Assembly (NCBI RefSeq): GCF_032452875.1
Contig: NC_083869.1
Coordinates: 81,400,501-81,464,500, forward strand
DNA length: 64,000 nucleotides
From: Bos javanicus
Taxonomy: Eukaryota > Chordata > Mammalia > Artiodactyla > Bovidae
Reading direction: 5' to 3'
The stretch's first letter is position 1. The number at the start of each line of letters is the position of its first letter. The translations under genes and the position numbers were made by a program. Shown here one piece after another: positions 33,298 to 45,069 of this stretch. The notes under the pieces were generated by a model that was given only the letters and a program-made list of their open reading frames with translations, was not told the origin of the DNA and searched no databases.

Positions 33298-33577
33298 TGT
33301 GAAAGTTTTAGCAATTTTAAATTAAATTGCATAGAAAACTGCACATAGATTTTTGTGTGGACATAAATTTTTAACAACTTGGGGAAAATACCAAGGAGCA
33401 CAATTACTGGATCATATGGTAATATCTTTATTTTTGTAAGAAACCACCAAACTGTTTCTCTAAGTGGTTGTATCTTGTTACATTCTTACTAGCAATGAAA
33501 GAGTTTCTCTTACTTCGCCTCATTGTCACATTTCTTACTGTCAAAGTTCTGAATTTAGCCTATTCTAATAGATGTGT
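32640..33577 (-). mobile_element. Ancient L1M 3' part, left piece
   Basis: Antisense L1M: 3' UTR text ('gggtttggacaaatgtat', 'cataatagagtatc'-like, 'ttggcaaccactaaatt'), then the ORF2 C-terminal region ('gcacaattactggatcatatgg', 'caaactgtttctctaagtgg'). A (GT)n run (33259-33300) has expanded inside it. It is interrupted at 33577 by a BovB and resumes at 35491. Confidence 0.8.
33259..33300. repeat. (GT)n microsatellite
   Basis: About 20 GT units within the L1M. Likely polymorphic. Confidence 0.92.
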
Positions 33578-35490
33578 TTCATTGAGTTAGACAAGGCTGT
33601 GGTCTGTGGGATCAGTTTGTTTAATTTTCTGTGATAGTGGTTTTCATTCTGGCTGCCCTCTGATGGACAAGGATAACAGGCTTGTGGAAGGCTTCCTGAT
33701 GGGGGAGACTGACTATGGAGAAATCTGGGTCTTGTTCTGATGGATGGGGCCTTGCTCAGAAAATCTTTAATCCAATTTTCTGTGAATGGGCAGGGGTGTG
33801 TTCCCTCCTTGTTGTTTGGCCTGAGTCCAAACTATGGTAGGGGTAATGGCAGTAATGGCAACCTCCTTCAAAAGGACTTATGCCTGCTATGTTGTATTGA
33901 GTGCCGCTGGCCCAGAAGCAGGGCACTGTCGACCCACTCCTTTGGAGACTCCTGGACTCTTATAGGCAAGTCTGGCTCAGTCTCTTGTGGTGACACTGCT
34001 CTTTTCTCCTGGGTCTGGGTACACACAAGGTTTGATTTTGCCCTCCAAGAGTCTGTTTCCTCAGTCCTATGGAAGTTCTCTAATCAAATCCCACTGGCCT
34101 CCAAAGTCAAATTCCCTGGGGGTTCTCATTCCCTTTGCCGGATACCCAGGTTGGGAAATCTTTTGTGGGTCCAAAGAAAGGCGGTGCCAAAGAATGTTCA
34201 AACTACCGCACAACTGCACTCATCTCACATGCTAGCAAAGTAATGCTCAAAATTCTCTGAGTGAGGGTTCAACAGTACATGAACTTGGAACTTCCAGATG
34301 TATAAGGTAGATTTAAAAAAGACAGAGGAGCTAGAGATCAAATTGCCAAAATTCGTTGGATTATCAAAAGAGCAAGAGAGTTCCAGAAAAACATCTACTT
34401 CTGCTTTATTGACTACACCAAAGCCTTAGACTGTGTGGATCACAACAAACTGTGGAAAATTATTCAAGAGTTGAGAATACCAGCCTACCTCACATGCCTC
34501 CTGAGAAATCTGTATGCAGGTCAAGAAGCAACAGTTAGAACTGGACATAGAGCAATGGACTGGTTCCAAATCTGGAATGGAGTATGTCAAGGCTGTATAT
34601 CGTCACCCTGCTTATTTAACTTCTATGCAGAGTACATCATGTGAAATGTCAGGATAGATGAAGCACAAGCTGGAACCAGGATTGGTGGGAGAAATAACAA
34701 TAACCGTAGATATGCAGACGACACCACCCTTATGGCAGAAAACAAAGAGGAAATAAACAGCCTCTTGATAAAAGCGAAAGAGGAGAGTGAAAAAATGTCT
34801 TAACGCGCAACATTCAAAAAACGGAAATGATGGCACCTGGTCCCATCACTTCATAGCAAATAAATGGGGAAACAATGGAAACAGTGACAGACTTTATTTT
34901 CTTCAGCTCCAAAATTACTGCCGATGGTGACTGCAGCCAGGAAATTAAAAGATACTTGCTTCTTGGAAGAAAAGCTAGGACTGACCTAGACAGCATATTA
35001 AAAGAACAGAGACATTACTTTGCCAACAAAGGTCTGTCTAGTCAAAGCAATGGTTTTTCCAGTAGTCGTATATGAATGTGAGAGTTGGACTATAAAGAAA
35101 GCTGAGCACCAGGAATTGATGCTTTTGAACTGTGGTGTTTGAGAAGACTCATGATAATTCCTTGAATTGCGAGGAGATCCAATCAGTCCATCCTAAAGGA
35201 AATCAATCCTGAATATCCATTGGAAGGACTGATGCTGAAGTTGAAGCTCCAATATTTTTGCCACCTGATACAAAGAGCTGACTTATTAGAGAAGGCCCTG
35301 ATGCTGGGGAAGATTGAAGACAATAGGAGAAAGGGACGACAGAGCATGAGATTGTTGGATGGTATCATTGACTCAATGAACATGAATTTGAACAAGCTCC
35401 AGGAGTTGGTGATGTCGGGAAGCCTGGGGTGCTGCAGTCCATGGAGTTGCAGAGTAGGACATGACTGAGGGACTGAGCTGAACTGAACTG
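33578..35490 (+). mobile_element. BovB LINE with 5' inversion and perfect TSD
   Basis: 33578-34184 is BovB 5' UTR in antisense ('attgagttagacaaggctg', 'ctgggtctgggtacacacaa'). 34185-35490 is sense BovB from the RT N-terminal region to the 3' tail ('gagctgaactgaactg'). The whole block is bounded by an 11-bp direct repeat AATAGATGTGT (33567-33577 and 35491-35501), so it entered as one event. The endonuclease and early RT regions between the two segments are missing. This is the expected product of twin priming. RT motif A reads FIDYTKALDCVDH and motif C RYADDTTLMAE, with stops between them. Confidence 0.95.
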
Positions 35491-35501
35491 AATAGATGTG
35501 T

Positions 35502-35712
35502 AGTACAATTCATTGTTATTTAATTATCCTGTTCTTAGTGATAAATGATATGTAGCATCTTGTCATGCTTATTTGCCATTTATGTATCTTTTTTGTTTAG
35601 ACTTCTGTTAAGGACTTTGGCCCATTTTTAATTGGGTTGCTTTTTTGTTGAATTTTAAAAGTTCTTTTGTACTTTGGATAATGATCTTCTATCAGATGTG
35701 TCTTTTTTTCTT
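35502..35712 (-). mobile_element. Ancient L1M, right piece
   Basis: The L1M resumes directly after the BovB TSD: 'tttggcccatttttaattgg', 'ttttgtactttggataatg', 'ttctatcagatgtgtc'. It is cut at about 35712 by the 3' end of a younger L1. Confidence 0.78.
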
Positions 35713-36075
35713 TTTCTATTTTAATTAATTAATTAATTTTAATTGGAGGCTATTATTTTAGAATATTGTAGTAGTTTTTGCCATATATTGACATGAATCA
35801 GCCATGGATGTATATGTGTCCCCCAACCTGAACCCACCTCCCTCCTCCCTCCCCATCCCATCTCTCAGGGTCATCCCAGTGCACTGGCCCTGAGCACCCT
35901 GTCTCATGCATTGAACCTGGACTGGTGATCTGTCTCACATATGGTAATATACATGTTTCAGTGCTATTCTCTCAAATCATCCCACCCTCTCCTTCTCCTA
36001 CAGAGTCCAAAAGTCTGTTCTTTACATCTGTGTCTCTTTTGCTGTCTTGCATGTAGGGTCATCGTTACCATCTTT

Positions 36076-39000
36076 CTAAATTCCATATATATATGCATTA
36101 ATATACTGTATTGGTATTTTTCTTTCTGACTTACTTCACACTGTATAATAGACTCCAGTTTCATCCATCTCATTAGAACTAATTCAAATGTATTCTTTTT
36201 AATAGCTGAGTAATATTCCATTGTGTGTGTGTACCACAGCTTTATTATTCATTCGTCTGCCAATGGGCATCTAGGTTGCTTCCATGTCCTAGCTATTGTA
36301 AACAGTGCTGCAATGAACACTGGGGTACATGTGTCTCTTTCAATTCTGGTTTCCTCAGTGTGTATGCCCAGAAGTGGACTTGTTGGGTCGTAAGGCAGTT
36401 CTGTTTCCAGTTTTTTAAGGAATCTCTACACTGTTCTCCATAGGGGCTGTACTAGTTTGCATTCCCATCAACAGTGTAAGAGGGTTCCCTTTTCTCTGTA
36501 CCCTCTCCAGCATTTATTGTTTGTAGACTTTTGGATAGCAGTCATTCGGACAGGCATGAGATGGTACCTCATTGGGGTTGTGATTTGCATTTCTCTGATA
36601 ATGAGTGATGTGAGCATCTTTTCATGTGTTTGTTAGCCATCAGTGTGTCTTCCTTGGAGAAATGTCTGTTTAGTTCTTTGGCCAATTTTTTTTTTGATTG
36701 GGTAGTTTGTTTTTCTGGAATTGGGCTGTAAGAACTGCTTGTATATTTTTGAGATTAACTCTTTGTCATTTGCTTCATTTGCTATAATTTTCTCCCATTC
36801 TGAAGGCTGTCTTTCACCTTGCTTATAGTTTCCTTTGTTGTGCAAAAGCTTTAAGTTTAATTAGTCTCATGTGTTTATTTTTGCTTTTATTTCCATTACT
36901 CTGGGAGGTGGGTTATAGAGGATCCTGTTGTGATTTATTTCAGAGAGTGTTTTGCTTATGTTTTCTTCTAGGAGTTTTATAATTTCTGGTCTTACATTTA
37001 GATCTTTAATCTATTTTGAGTTTATTTTTGTGTATGGTGTTAGAAAGTGTTCTAGTTTCATTCTTCTACAAGTGGTTGACCAGTATTTCCAGCGCCACTT
37101 GTTAAAGAGATTGTCTTTTCTCCATTGTATATTCTTGCCTCCTTTGTCAAAGATAATGTGTCCATAGGTGTGTGGGTTTATCTCTGGGCTTTCTATTTTG
37201 TTCCATTGATCTGTATTTCTGTCTTTGTGCAAGTGCTATACTGTCTTAATGACTGTAGCTTTGTAGTATAGCCTGAAGTCAGGTAGGTTGATTTCTTCAG
37301 TGCCATTCTTCTATCAAGATTGCTTTGGCTATTTTAGGTTTTTTGTATTTCCATACAAATTGTGAAATTATTTGTTACAGTTCTCTGAAAAATACCATTG
37401 GTAGCTTGATAGGAATTGCATTGAATCTATACATTGCTTTGGGTAGTGTACTCATTTTCACTATATTGATTCTTCCAATCCATGAACATGGTGTATTTCT
37501 CCTCTATTTGTGTCATCTTTCATTTCTTCCTCAGTGTTTTATAGTTTTTTTTATGTATAGATCTTTTGTGTTTTTTTTAAGGTAGATTGATTCTTAAATA
37601 TTTTATTCTTTTTGTCACAATGGTGAATGGAATTGTTTCCTTAATTTCTCTTTCTGTTTTCTCATTGTTAGTGTATAGAAATGCAAGGGATTTCTGTGTG
37701 TTAATTTTATAACCTGCAACTTTACTATATTCATTGATTAGCTCTAGTAATTTTCTGGTGGTGTCTTTAGGGTTTTCTATGTAGAGGATCATGTCATCTG
37801 CAAACAGTGGAATTTTACTTCTTCTTTTCCAATCTGTATTTCTTTTATTTCTTTTTTCTTTTCTGATTCTTTTCTGATTGCTGTGGCTAAAACTTCCAAA
37901 ACTGTGTTGAATAGTAGTGGTGAGAGTGGGGACCCTTGTCTTGTTCCTGACTTTACGGGAAATGCTTTCAATTTTTCACCATTGAGGATGTTTGCTGTGG
38001 GTTTATCAAATATGGCTTTTATTATGTTGAGGCATGTTCCTTCTATGCCTGCTTTTTTGAGTTTTTTTTTTTTTTTATCATAAATGGATGTTGAATTTTG
38101 TCAAAGGCTTTCTCTGTGTCTATTGAGATAATCATATGGTTTTTACCTTTCAGTTTGTTAATGTGGTGTATCACATTGATTGATCCTTGCATTCCTGCCT
38201 GGGATAAAGCCCAATTGGTCATGGTTTTTTTTTTTTTTTTTTTAAATATGTTGTTGGATTCTGTTTGCTAGAATTTTGTTGAGAATTTTGCATCCATGTT
38301 CATCAGTGATAATGGCCTGTAGGTTTGTGTGTGTGTGTGTGTGTGGCATCTTTGTCTGGTTTTGGTATTAGGGAAATGGTGGCCTCATAGAATGAGTTTG
38401 GGAGTTTACCTTCCTCTTCAATTTTCTGGAAGAGTTTGAGTAGGATAGGTGTTAGCTCTTCTCTAAAATTTTAGTATAATTCACCTGTGAAGCCGTCTAG
38501 TCCTGAGCTTCTGTTTGTTGGAAGATTTTTTTTTATTACAGTTCAATTTCCATGCTTGTGATTGGTCTGTTAAGATTTTCTCTCTCTTCCTGGTTCAGTT
38601 TTGGAAGGTTATACTTATCTAAGAATTTGTCTCTTTCTTCCAAGTTGTCCATTTTATTGGCATATAGTTTCTGATAGTAGTCTCTTATGAGCCTTTGTAT
38701 TTCTGTGTTGTCTGTTGTGATTTCTCCATTTTCATTTCTCATTTTGTTAATTTGATTATTCTCCCTTTTATTCTTGATGAGTCTGGCTAATGGTTTGCCC
38801 ATTTTATTTATCTTCTCAAATAATCAGCTTTTAGCTTTGTTGATTTTTGCTATGGTCTCCCTTGTTTTTTTCATTTATTTCTGCCCTAATTTTTATGATT
38901 TCTTTCCTTCTACTAACCCTGGGGTTCTTAATTTCTTCTTTTTCTAGTTGCTTTAGGTGTAAAGTTAGGTTATTTATTTGATTTTTCTCTTGTTTCTTGA

Positions 39001-40198
39001 GGTAAGTTGTATAGCTATGAACCTTCCTATTTGCACTGCTTTTATGAATCCCATAGGTTTTGAGTTGTTGTGTTTTCATTTTCATTTATTTCTATGTATA
39101 TTTTGATTTCTCCTGTGATTTGTGGTTGTTCAGAAGTGTGTTGTTTAGCCTCCATATGTTTGTATTTTAAATATTTTTTTTTCCTTTCAGTTCAGTTCAG
39201 TTCAGTTCAGTCACTCAGTTGTGTCCGACTCTGCGACGCCATGAATTGCAGCACACCAGGCCTCCCTGTCCATCACCAACTCCAGGAGTTCACCCAAACT
39301 CATGTCCATCGAGTTGATGATGCCATCCAGCCATGTCATCCTCCTCGTCCCCTTCTCCTCCTGCCCCAATCCCTCCCAGCATCAGAGTCTTTTCCAATGA
39401 GTCAACTCTTTGCATGAGGTGGCCAAAGTATTGGAGTTTCAGCTTTAGCATGAGTCCTTCCAAAGAACACCCAGGACTGATCTCCTTTAGACATCTAATC
39501 TTACCGTATTGTGATCAGAAAAGATGCTTGAAATGATTTCAATTTTTTTGAATTTACCAAGGCTAGATTTATGACCCAGGATGTGATCTATCCTAGAGAA
39601 TGTTCTCTGTGCACTTGAGTAAAAGGTGCATTTGAGAAATTCATTATTTGGGGGTGAAATGTACTATAGACATCAATTAGATCTAACTGATCCATTGTAT
39701 CATTTAGAGCTTGTGCTTCCTTGCTAATTTTCTGTTTAGATGATCTATCCATAGGTGTGAGTGGGGTATTAAAGTCTCCCATTATTATTGTGTTACTGTT
39801 AATTTCCCCTTTCATACTTGTTAGCATTTGCCTTACATAATGAGGTGCTCCTATGTTGGGTGCATATATATTTGTAATTGTTATGTCTTCTTCTTGGACT
39901 GATCCTTTGATCATTATGTAGTGTCCTTCTTTGTCTCCTTTCATGGCTTTTATTTCAAAGTCTATTTTATCTGATAGGAGTATTGCTGCTTTCTTTTGGT
40001 CTCTATTTGTGTGAAATATCTTTTTCAGTCCTTCACTTTCAGTATGTATTTGTTCCTTGTTTTGAGATGGGTCTCTTGTAGGCAGCATGTATAGGGGTCT
40101 TGTTTTTGCATCCATTCACCTGGTCTTTTGTTTTTGGTTGGGGCATTTTACCCATTTACATTTAGGGTAATTACTGATAAGTATGGTCCCATTGCCAT
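36076..40198 (-). pseudogene. L1 ORF2 (endonuclease/RT), heavily disrupted
   Basis: Fragments in ORF2 order can be read on the minus strand. Endonuclease: 39588-40115 (GEINSNTIIMGDFNTPLTPMD). Finger region: 38536-38802. RT motif B: 37789-37971 (KSGTRQGSPLSPLLFNTVLEV). Just after the FADD box: 37577-37792 (MILYIENPKDTTRKLLELI). Connection domain: 37011-37232. C-terminal: 36633-36845. They lie in different frames and are separated by stops. A (GT)n run at 38327-38344 and poly(T) runs near 38058 and 38227 add further shifts. ORF2p normally provides target-site nicking and reverse transcription; this copy cannot. Confidence 0.88.
39188..39491 (-). mobile_element. BovB 3' fragment inserted in L1 ORF2
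   Basis: Antisense BovB of about 300 bp with four or five TTCAG tail units at its left end ('cagttcagttcagttcag') and truncation at 'ctgatctcctttag'. L1 ORF2 sequence is continuous on both sides, so the BovB is younger than the L1. Confidence 0.92.
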
Positions 40199-40249
40199 TT
40201 ACTTTGTTGTTTTGGGTTCGAGTTTATAAACCCTTTCTGTGTTTCCTGT

Positions 40250-41169
40250 CTAGAGAAGGTCCTTTAGCATTTGTTGAAGAGTTAGTTTGGTGGTTCTGAA
40301 TTCTCTCAGCTTTTGCTTCTCTGTAAAGCTTTTGATTTCTCCTTCATATTTAAATGAAATCCTTGCTGGGTATAGTAATCTGGGTTGTAGGTTTTTCTCT
40401 TTCATCACTTTAAGTATGTCCCACCATTCCCTTCTGGCCTGAAGAGTTTCTATTGAAAGATCAGCTATTATTTTTCTGGGGATCCCCTTGTGTGTTATTT
40501 GTTGCTTTTCCGTTGCCACCTTTAATGTTTGCTCTTAGTGTATGATCTTCATTAATTTGATTAATATGTATGTTGGGGTGTTTCACCATGGGTTTATCCT
40601 GTTTGAGACCCTCTGGGTTTCTTGGACTTGGGTGGCTATTTCCTTCCCCATTTTATGGAATTTTCAACTATTATCTCCTGAAGTATTTACTCATGGTCTT
40701 TCTTTTTGTCTTCTTCTTCTGGGATTCCTATGAATCAAATGTTGGGGGTTTATCATTGTCCCAGAGGTCTCTAAGGTTGTCCTCATTCCTTTTAACTTTT
40801 TTTTTCCCTCTCAGCTTCATTTATTTCCACTATTCTATTTTCCACCTAACTTATCCTATCTTCTGCCTCAGTTATTCAACTGTTGGTTTCCTCCAGAGTG
40901 CTTTTGATCTCCTTTATTGCATTATTCATTATTGATTGACTCTTTTTTATTTCTTCCACGTCCTTGTTAAACATTTATTGCATCTTCTCAATCCTTGTCT
41001 CTAGTCTATTTATCTGTAACTCCATTTTGTTTTCAAGAATTTGGATCATCTTTACTATTATTATTCTGAATTCTTTTTCAGGTAGACTCCCTAGCTACCC
41101 CTCTTTTGTTTGGTTTGGTGGGTATTTTTTGTGTTCCTTTACATGATTAATATTTCTCTGCTTTTTCAT
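40250..41169 (-). pseudogene. L1 ORF1, disrupted
   Basis: The C-terminal 89 codons (40250-40519) remain open and match the ORF1p C-terminal domain (SIETLQARREWWDILKVMKE, LLYPARISFKYEGEIKSF). Upstream RRM and coiled-coil regions are recognisable in nucleotide sequence but frameshifted. The expected start (CAT on plus, 41167-41169) aligns with the intact ORF1 at 61157. Confidence 0.85.
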
Positions 41170-42178
41170 TTTGTTGAGATTGCTGTTTGGGGTGACCTTT
41201 CTGTATGCTGGAAGTTTGTGGTTCCTCTTTATTTTTGAGGTTTCTCCCTGTGGGTGGGATTGGACTAGTGGCTTGTCAACATTTCCTGGTTAGGGAAGCT
41301 TGTATCAGTGTTCTGGTCTGTGAAGCAGGGTCTCTTCTCTCTGGAGTGCAATGAAGTGTCCAACAGTGAATTTCGAAGTGTCTATCGGTTTGGTGTAACT
41401 TTGGACAACCTATATTTTAATGCTCAAGGCTATGTTCCTGCATTGTTGGAGAATTAGAGAGGTATGTCTTGTCTGGAACTTGTTGGCTCTTGGGTGGAGC
41501 TTGCTTTCAGTGTAGGTAAGGAGGCTTTTGGATGATCTCTTGTCAATTAATGTTCCCTGGTGTCAGGAGTTCTCTGGTGGTCTCAAGTTTTGGATTTAAG
41601 CCTCCTGCCTCTGGCTTTCAGTCTTATTCTTACAGTAGCCTCAAAACATCTCCATCCATATAGCACTGATGATAAAACATCTAGGTTAATGGTGAAAAGA
41701 TTGTCCACAGTGAGGGACACCCAGAGAGGTTCAAAGAGTTATATGGAGAAGAAAGGTGAGAGCAGGGAGATAGTGGTGGCAAGGAGGAGAAGAGGGGAAA
41801 TAAAAAGGGGAGAGAGCAATCTAGCCAGTAATCAGTTCCCTAAGTCTTCTACAAAGTCTGGAACACCCAGAGAGATTCACAGAGTTAAGTAGAGAAGAAA
41901 AGGTGGAGGGAGGACATAGAGGTGACCTGGGGTAGAAAAGGGAGAGTCAAAAGGGGAGAGAGCAATCAAGCCAGTAATCACACCCCTAAGTAAAAATGGA
42001 TACTGAAGATTAGATTCTTAAAGGTACAAAATTGATAACAAGTACCAAAAAGCAAAGATTAAAAATTGAGTAGAGGTTAGACTCTCAAAAATGCAATATT
42101 AAAAATGTAAAACAAAATCAATCACAAAAGTTATAAAAAAATATATGTGAAATTTGTTTTAAAAATATGGTCTTTTTT
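41170..42178 (-). promoter_or_regulatory. L1 5' UTR, tandem-repeat type
   Basis: The ~165 bp next to ORF1 resembles the 5' UTR of the other L1 at 61 kb ('gtggcttgtcaacatttcctggttaggg'-type text). The remaining ~0.8 kb is unrelated to that copy and is A/G-rich. It contains two ~145-bp tandem units at about 41714-41860 and 41861-41985, sharing 'ggggagagagcaatc' and 'agccagtaatca'. An L1 sense promoter would fire leftward from near 42170. CpG content is low, suggesting decay or a different promoter type. Confidence 0.7.
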
Positions 42179-42186
42179 TGCAGGGT

Positions 42187-45069
42187 CTGGAGAAGGGAAT
42201 GGCAAACCACTTCAGTATTCTTGCCTCAAAACCACATGAACAATATGAAAAGGCAAAGAGATAGGACAGTGAAAGATCAACTCCACAGGTCAGTAGTTGC
42301 TCAATATGTTACTGGAGATCAGTGGAGAAACAACTTCAGAAAAAATGAAGGGATGGAGCCAAAGCAAAAAACAACACCCAGTTGTGGATGTGACTGGTGA
42401 TAGAAGGAAGGTCCGATGGTGTAAAGAGCAATATTGCATAGGAACCTGGAGTGTTAGGTCCCTGAATCAACACAAATTGGAAGTGGTCAAACAGGAGATG
42501 TCAAGAGTGAACATCAACATTCTAGGAATCAGCAAACTAAGATGGACTGGAATGGGTGAATTTAACTCAGATGACCATTATATCTACTACTGCAGGCAGG
42601 AATCCCTTAGAAGAAATGGAGTAGCCATCATGGTCAACAAAAGAGTCCAAAATGCAGTACTTGGATGCAATCTCAAAAATGACAGAATGATCTCTGTTCA
42701 TTTCCAAGGCAAACCATTCAATATCACAGTAATCCAATTCTATGCCCCAACCAATAAAGCTGAAAAAGCTGAAGTTGAATGGTTCTATGAAGACCTATAA
42801 GACCTTCTAGAACTAACAGCCAAAAAAGATGTCCTTTTCATTATAGGGGACTGGAATGCAAAAGTAGGAAGTCAAGAAACACCTGGAGTAACAGGCAAAT
42901 CTGGCCTTGGAGTACAGAATGAATCAGGGCAACTGCTAACAGAGTTCTGTCATGAGAACGCAGTGGTCATAACAAACACCCTCTTCTCAAAACACAAGAA
43001 AAGATTCTATACATGGACATCACCAGATGGTCAACACTGAATTAAACTATTATGCTCTTTTGCAGCCAAAGATGAAGAAGCTCTGTACAGTCAGCAAAAA
43101 CAAGACTGGGAGTGGACTATGGCTCAGATCATGAATTCCTTATTGCCAAATTCAGACTTAAATTGAAGAAAGTGGGGATAACCACTAGACCATTCAGGTA
43201 TGACCTAAATCAAATCCCTTATGACTATACAGTGGAAGTGAGAAATATATTTAAGGGACTATATCTGATAGACAGAGTACATGACACACTATGGATGGGG
43301 GTTCATGACATTGTACAGGAGACAGGAATCAAAACCATCCCCCAAAAAAAGAAATGCAAAAAAGCAAAATGCCTGTCTGAGGAGGCCTTACAAATAGCTG
43401 TGAAAAGAAGGGAAGCAAAAAGCAAAGAAAAAAAAAGAAAGATATACCAATTTTAATGAAGAGTTCCAAAGAATAGCAAGGAGAATAAGAAAGCCTTCCC
43501 CAGCAATCAATGCAAAGAAATAGAGGAAAACAATAGAATGGGAAAGACTAGAGATCTCTTCAAGAAAATTAGAGATACCAAGGGAACATTTCATGCAAAG
43601 ATGGGCTCAATAAAGGACAGAAATTGTATGGATCTAACAGAGGCAGAAGATATTAAGAAGAGATGGCAAGAATACACAGAAGAATAGTACACAAAGATCA
43701 TCATGACCAAGATAATCATGAAGGTGTGATCACTCACAGTCACCTAGAGCTGGACATCCTGGAATGTGAAGTCAGGTGGGCCTTAGGAAGCATCACTATG
43801 AACAAAGCTAGTGGGGGTGATGAAATTCCAGTTGAGCTACTTCAAATCCTGAAACATGATGCTGTGAAAGTGCTGCACTCCATATGTCAGCAAATTTGGA
43901 AATCTCAGCAGTGGCCAGAAGACTGGAAAAGGTCAGTTTTCATTCCAATCCCAAAGAAAGGTAATGCCAAAGAATGCGCAAACTACCAAACAATTGAACT
44001 CATCTAACGCTAGTAAATGGTCAAAATTCTCCAAGCCAGGCTTCAGCAATACGTGAACCGTGAACTTCCTGATGTTCAAGCTGGTTTTAGAACAGGCAGA
44101 GGAACCAGAGATCAAATTGCCAACATCCACTGGATCATGGAAAAAGCAAGAGAGTTCCAGAAAAACATCTATTTCTGCTTTATTGAATATGCCAAAGGCT
44201 TTGACTGTGTGGATCACAATAAACTGTGGAAAATTCTGAAAGAGATGGGAATACCAGACCATCTGACCTGCCTCTTAAGACACCTATATGCAGGTCAGGA
44301 AGCAACAGTTAGAACTGGATATGGAACAGCAGACTGGTTCCAGATAGGAAAAGGAGTACTTCAAGGCTGTATATTGTCACCCTGCTTATTTAACTTCTAT
44401 GCAGAGTACATCATGAGAAACGCTGGACTGGAAGAAGCACAAGCTGGAATCAAGATTGCTAGGAGAAATATCAATAACTTCAGATATGCAGATGACACCA
44501 CCCTATGGCAGAAAGCAAAGAACTAAAGAGCCTCTTGTTGAAAGTGAAAGAGGAGAGTGAAAAAGTTGGCTTAAAGCTCAACATTCAGAAAACAAAGATC
44601 ATAGCATCCAGTCCCACCACTTCATGGCAAATAGATTGGGAAACAGTGGAAACAGTGGCTGACTTAATTTTTTTGGGCTCCAAAATCACTGCAGATGGTG
44701 ATTGCCACCATGAAATTAAAAGACGCTTGCTCCTTGGAAGGAAAGTTATGACCAACCTAGACAGCATATTAAAAAGCAGAGATGTTACTTTGTCAACAAA
44801 GGTCCATCTAGTCAAGGCTATGGTTTTTCTCGGTCATGTATGGATGTGAGAATTGGACTATAAAGAAAGCTGAGCACCAAAAAGTTGAGGTTTTTTAACT
44901 GAAGAGTTGGAGAAGACTCTTGAGAGTCTCTTGGACTGCAAGGCGATCCTACCAGTCCATCCTAAAGGAGATCAGTCCTGCGTGTTCATTGGTAGGACTG
45001 ATGTTGAAGCTGATACTCCATTACTTTGCCCACCTGATGTGAAGAACTGACTCATTTGAAAAGACCCTG
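42187..45069 (+). mobile_element. BovB LINE, near-complete ORF region, decayed
   Basis: Sense BovB from the end of the 5' UTR ('ggagaagggaatggcaaacc') through endonuclease, RT and most of the 3' region; it is interrupted at 45069 by an L1 and finishes at 45854-46049. It is the most complete BovB coding region in the window, with at least five frame breaks. No TSD for the BovB itself was identified. Confidence 0.94.
42297..44849 (+). pseudogene. BovB APE-RT polyprotein pseudogene
   Basis: Pieces in order: 42297-42800 endonuclease N-terminal half (CIGTWSVRSLNQHKLEVV...). Here the catalytic Glu of GISEL is Lys (GISKLRWTG) by a CpG-type G-to-A change; 42800 ends in a TAA. 43112-43456 carries the SDHEFLIAKFRL motif that closes the endonuclease. 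43663-44007 is the RT lead-in (SGGDEIPVELLQIL, WPEDWKRSVFIPIPKKGN). 44017-44526 is the RT palm with FIEYAKGFDCVD (D/A to E change in motif A) and FRYADDTTL. 44505-44849 is the thumb. Frameshifts separate all of these. The intact family protein cuts and reverse-transcribes at target sites; this one cannot. Confidence 0.9.

Larger units (their letters stand above)
35718..42178 (-). mobile_element. Nearly full-length bovine-type L1 (minus strand)
   Basis: Reading the minus strand, the order is: 5' UTR (42178 to about 41170), ORF1 (41169-40250), inter-ORF spacer, ORF2 (start 40198), 3' UTR (about 36075 to 35718). The right end at 42178 is approximate. A BovB fragment splits ORF2 at 39188-39491. 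Both ORFs are broken by many frameshifts and stops. The 3' UTR has the ruminant L1 signature ('ttttaattggaggctatt', 'agccatggatgtatatgtg'). Without the BovB it is about 6.1 kb, which is full-length scale. Confidence 0.9.

Noticed and set aside
42165..42186. Polypyrimidine tract plus CAG resembling a 3' splice site
   Set aside because: It lies at an L1/BovB border with no coding continuity or partner donor; a chance match is likely.
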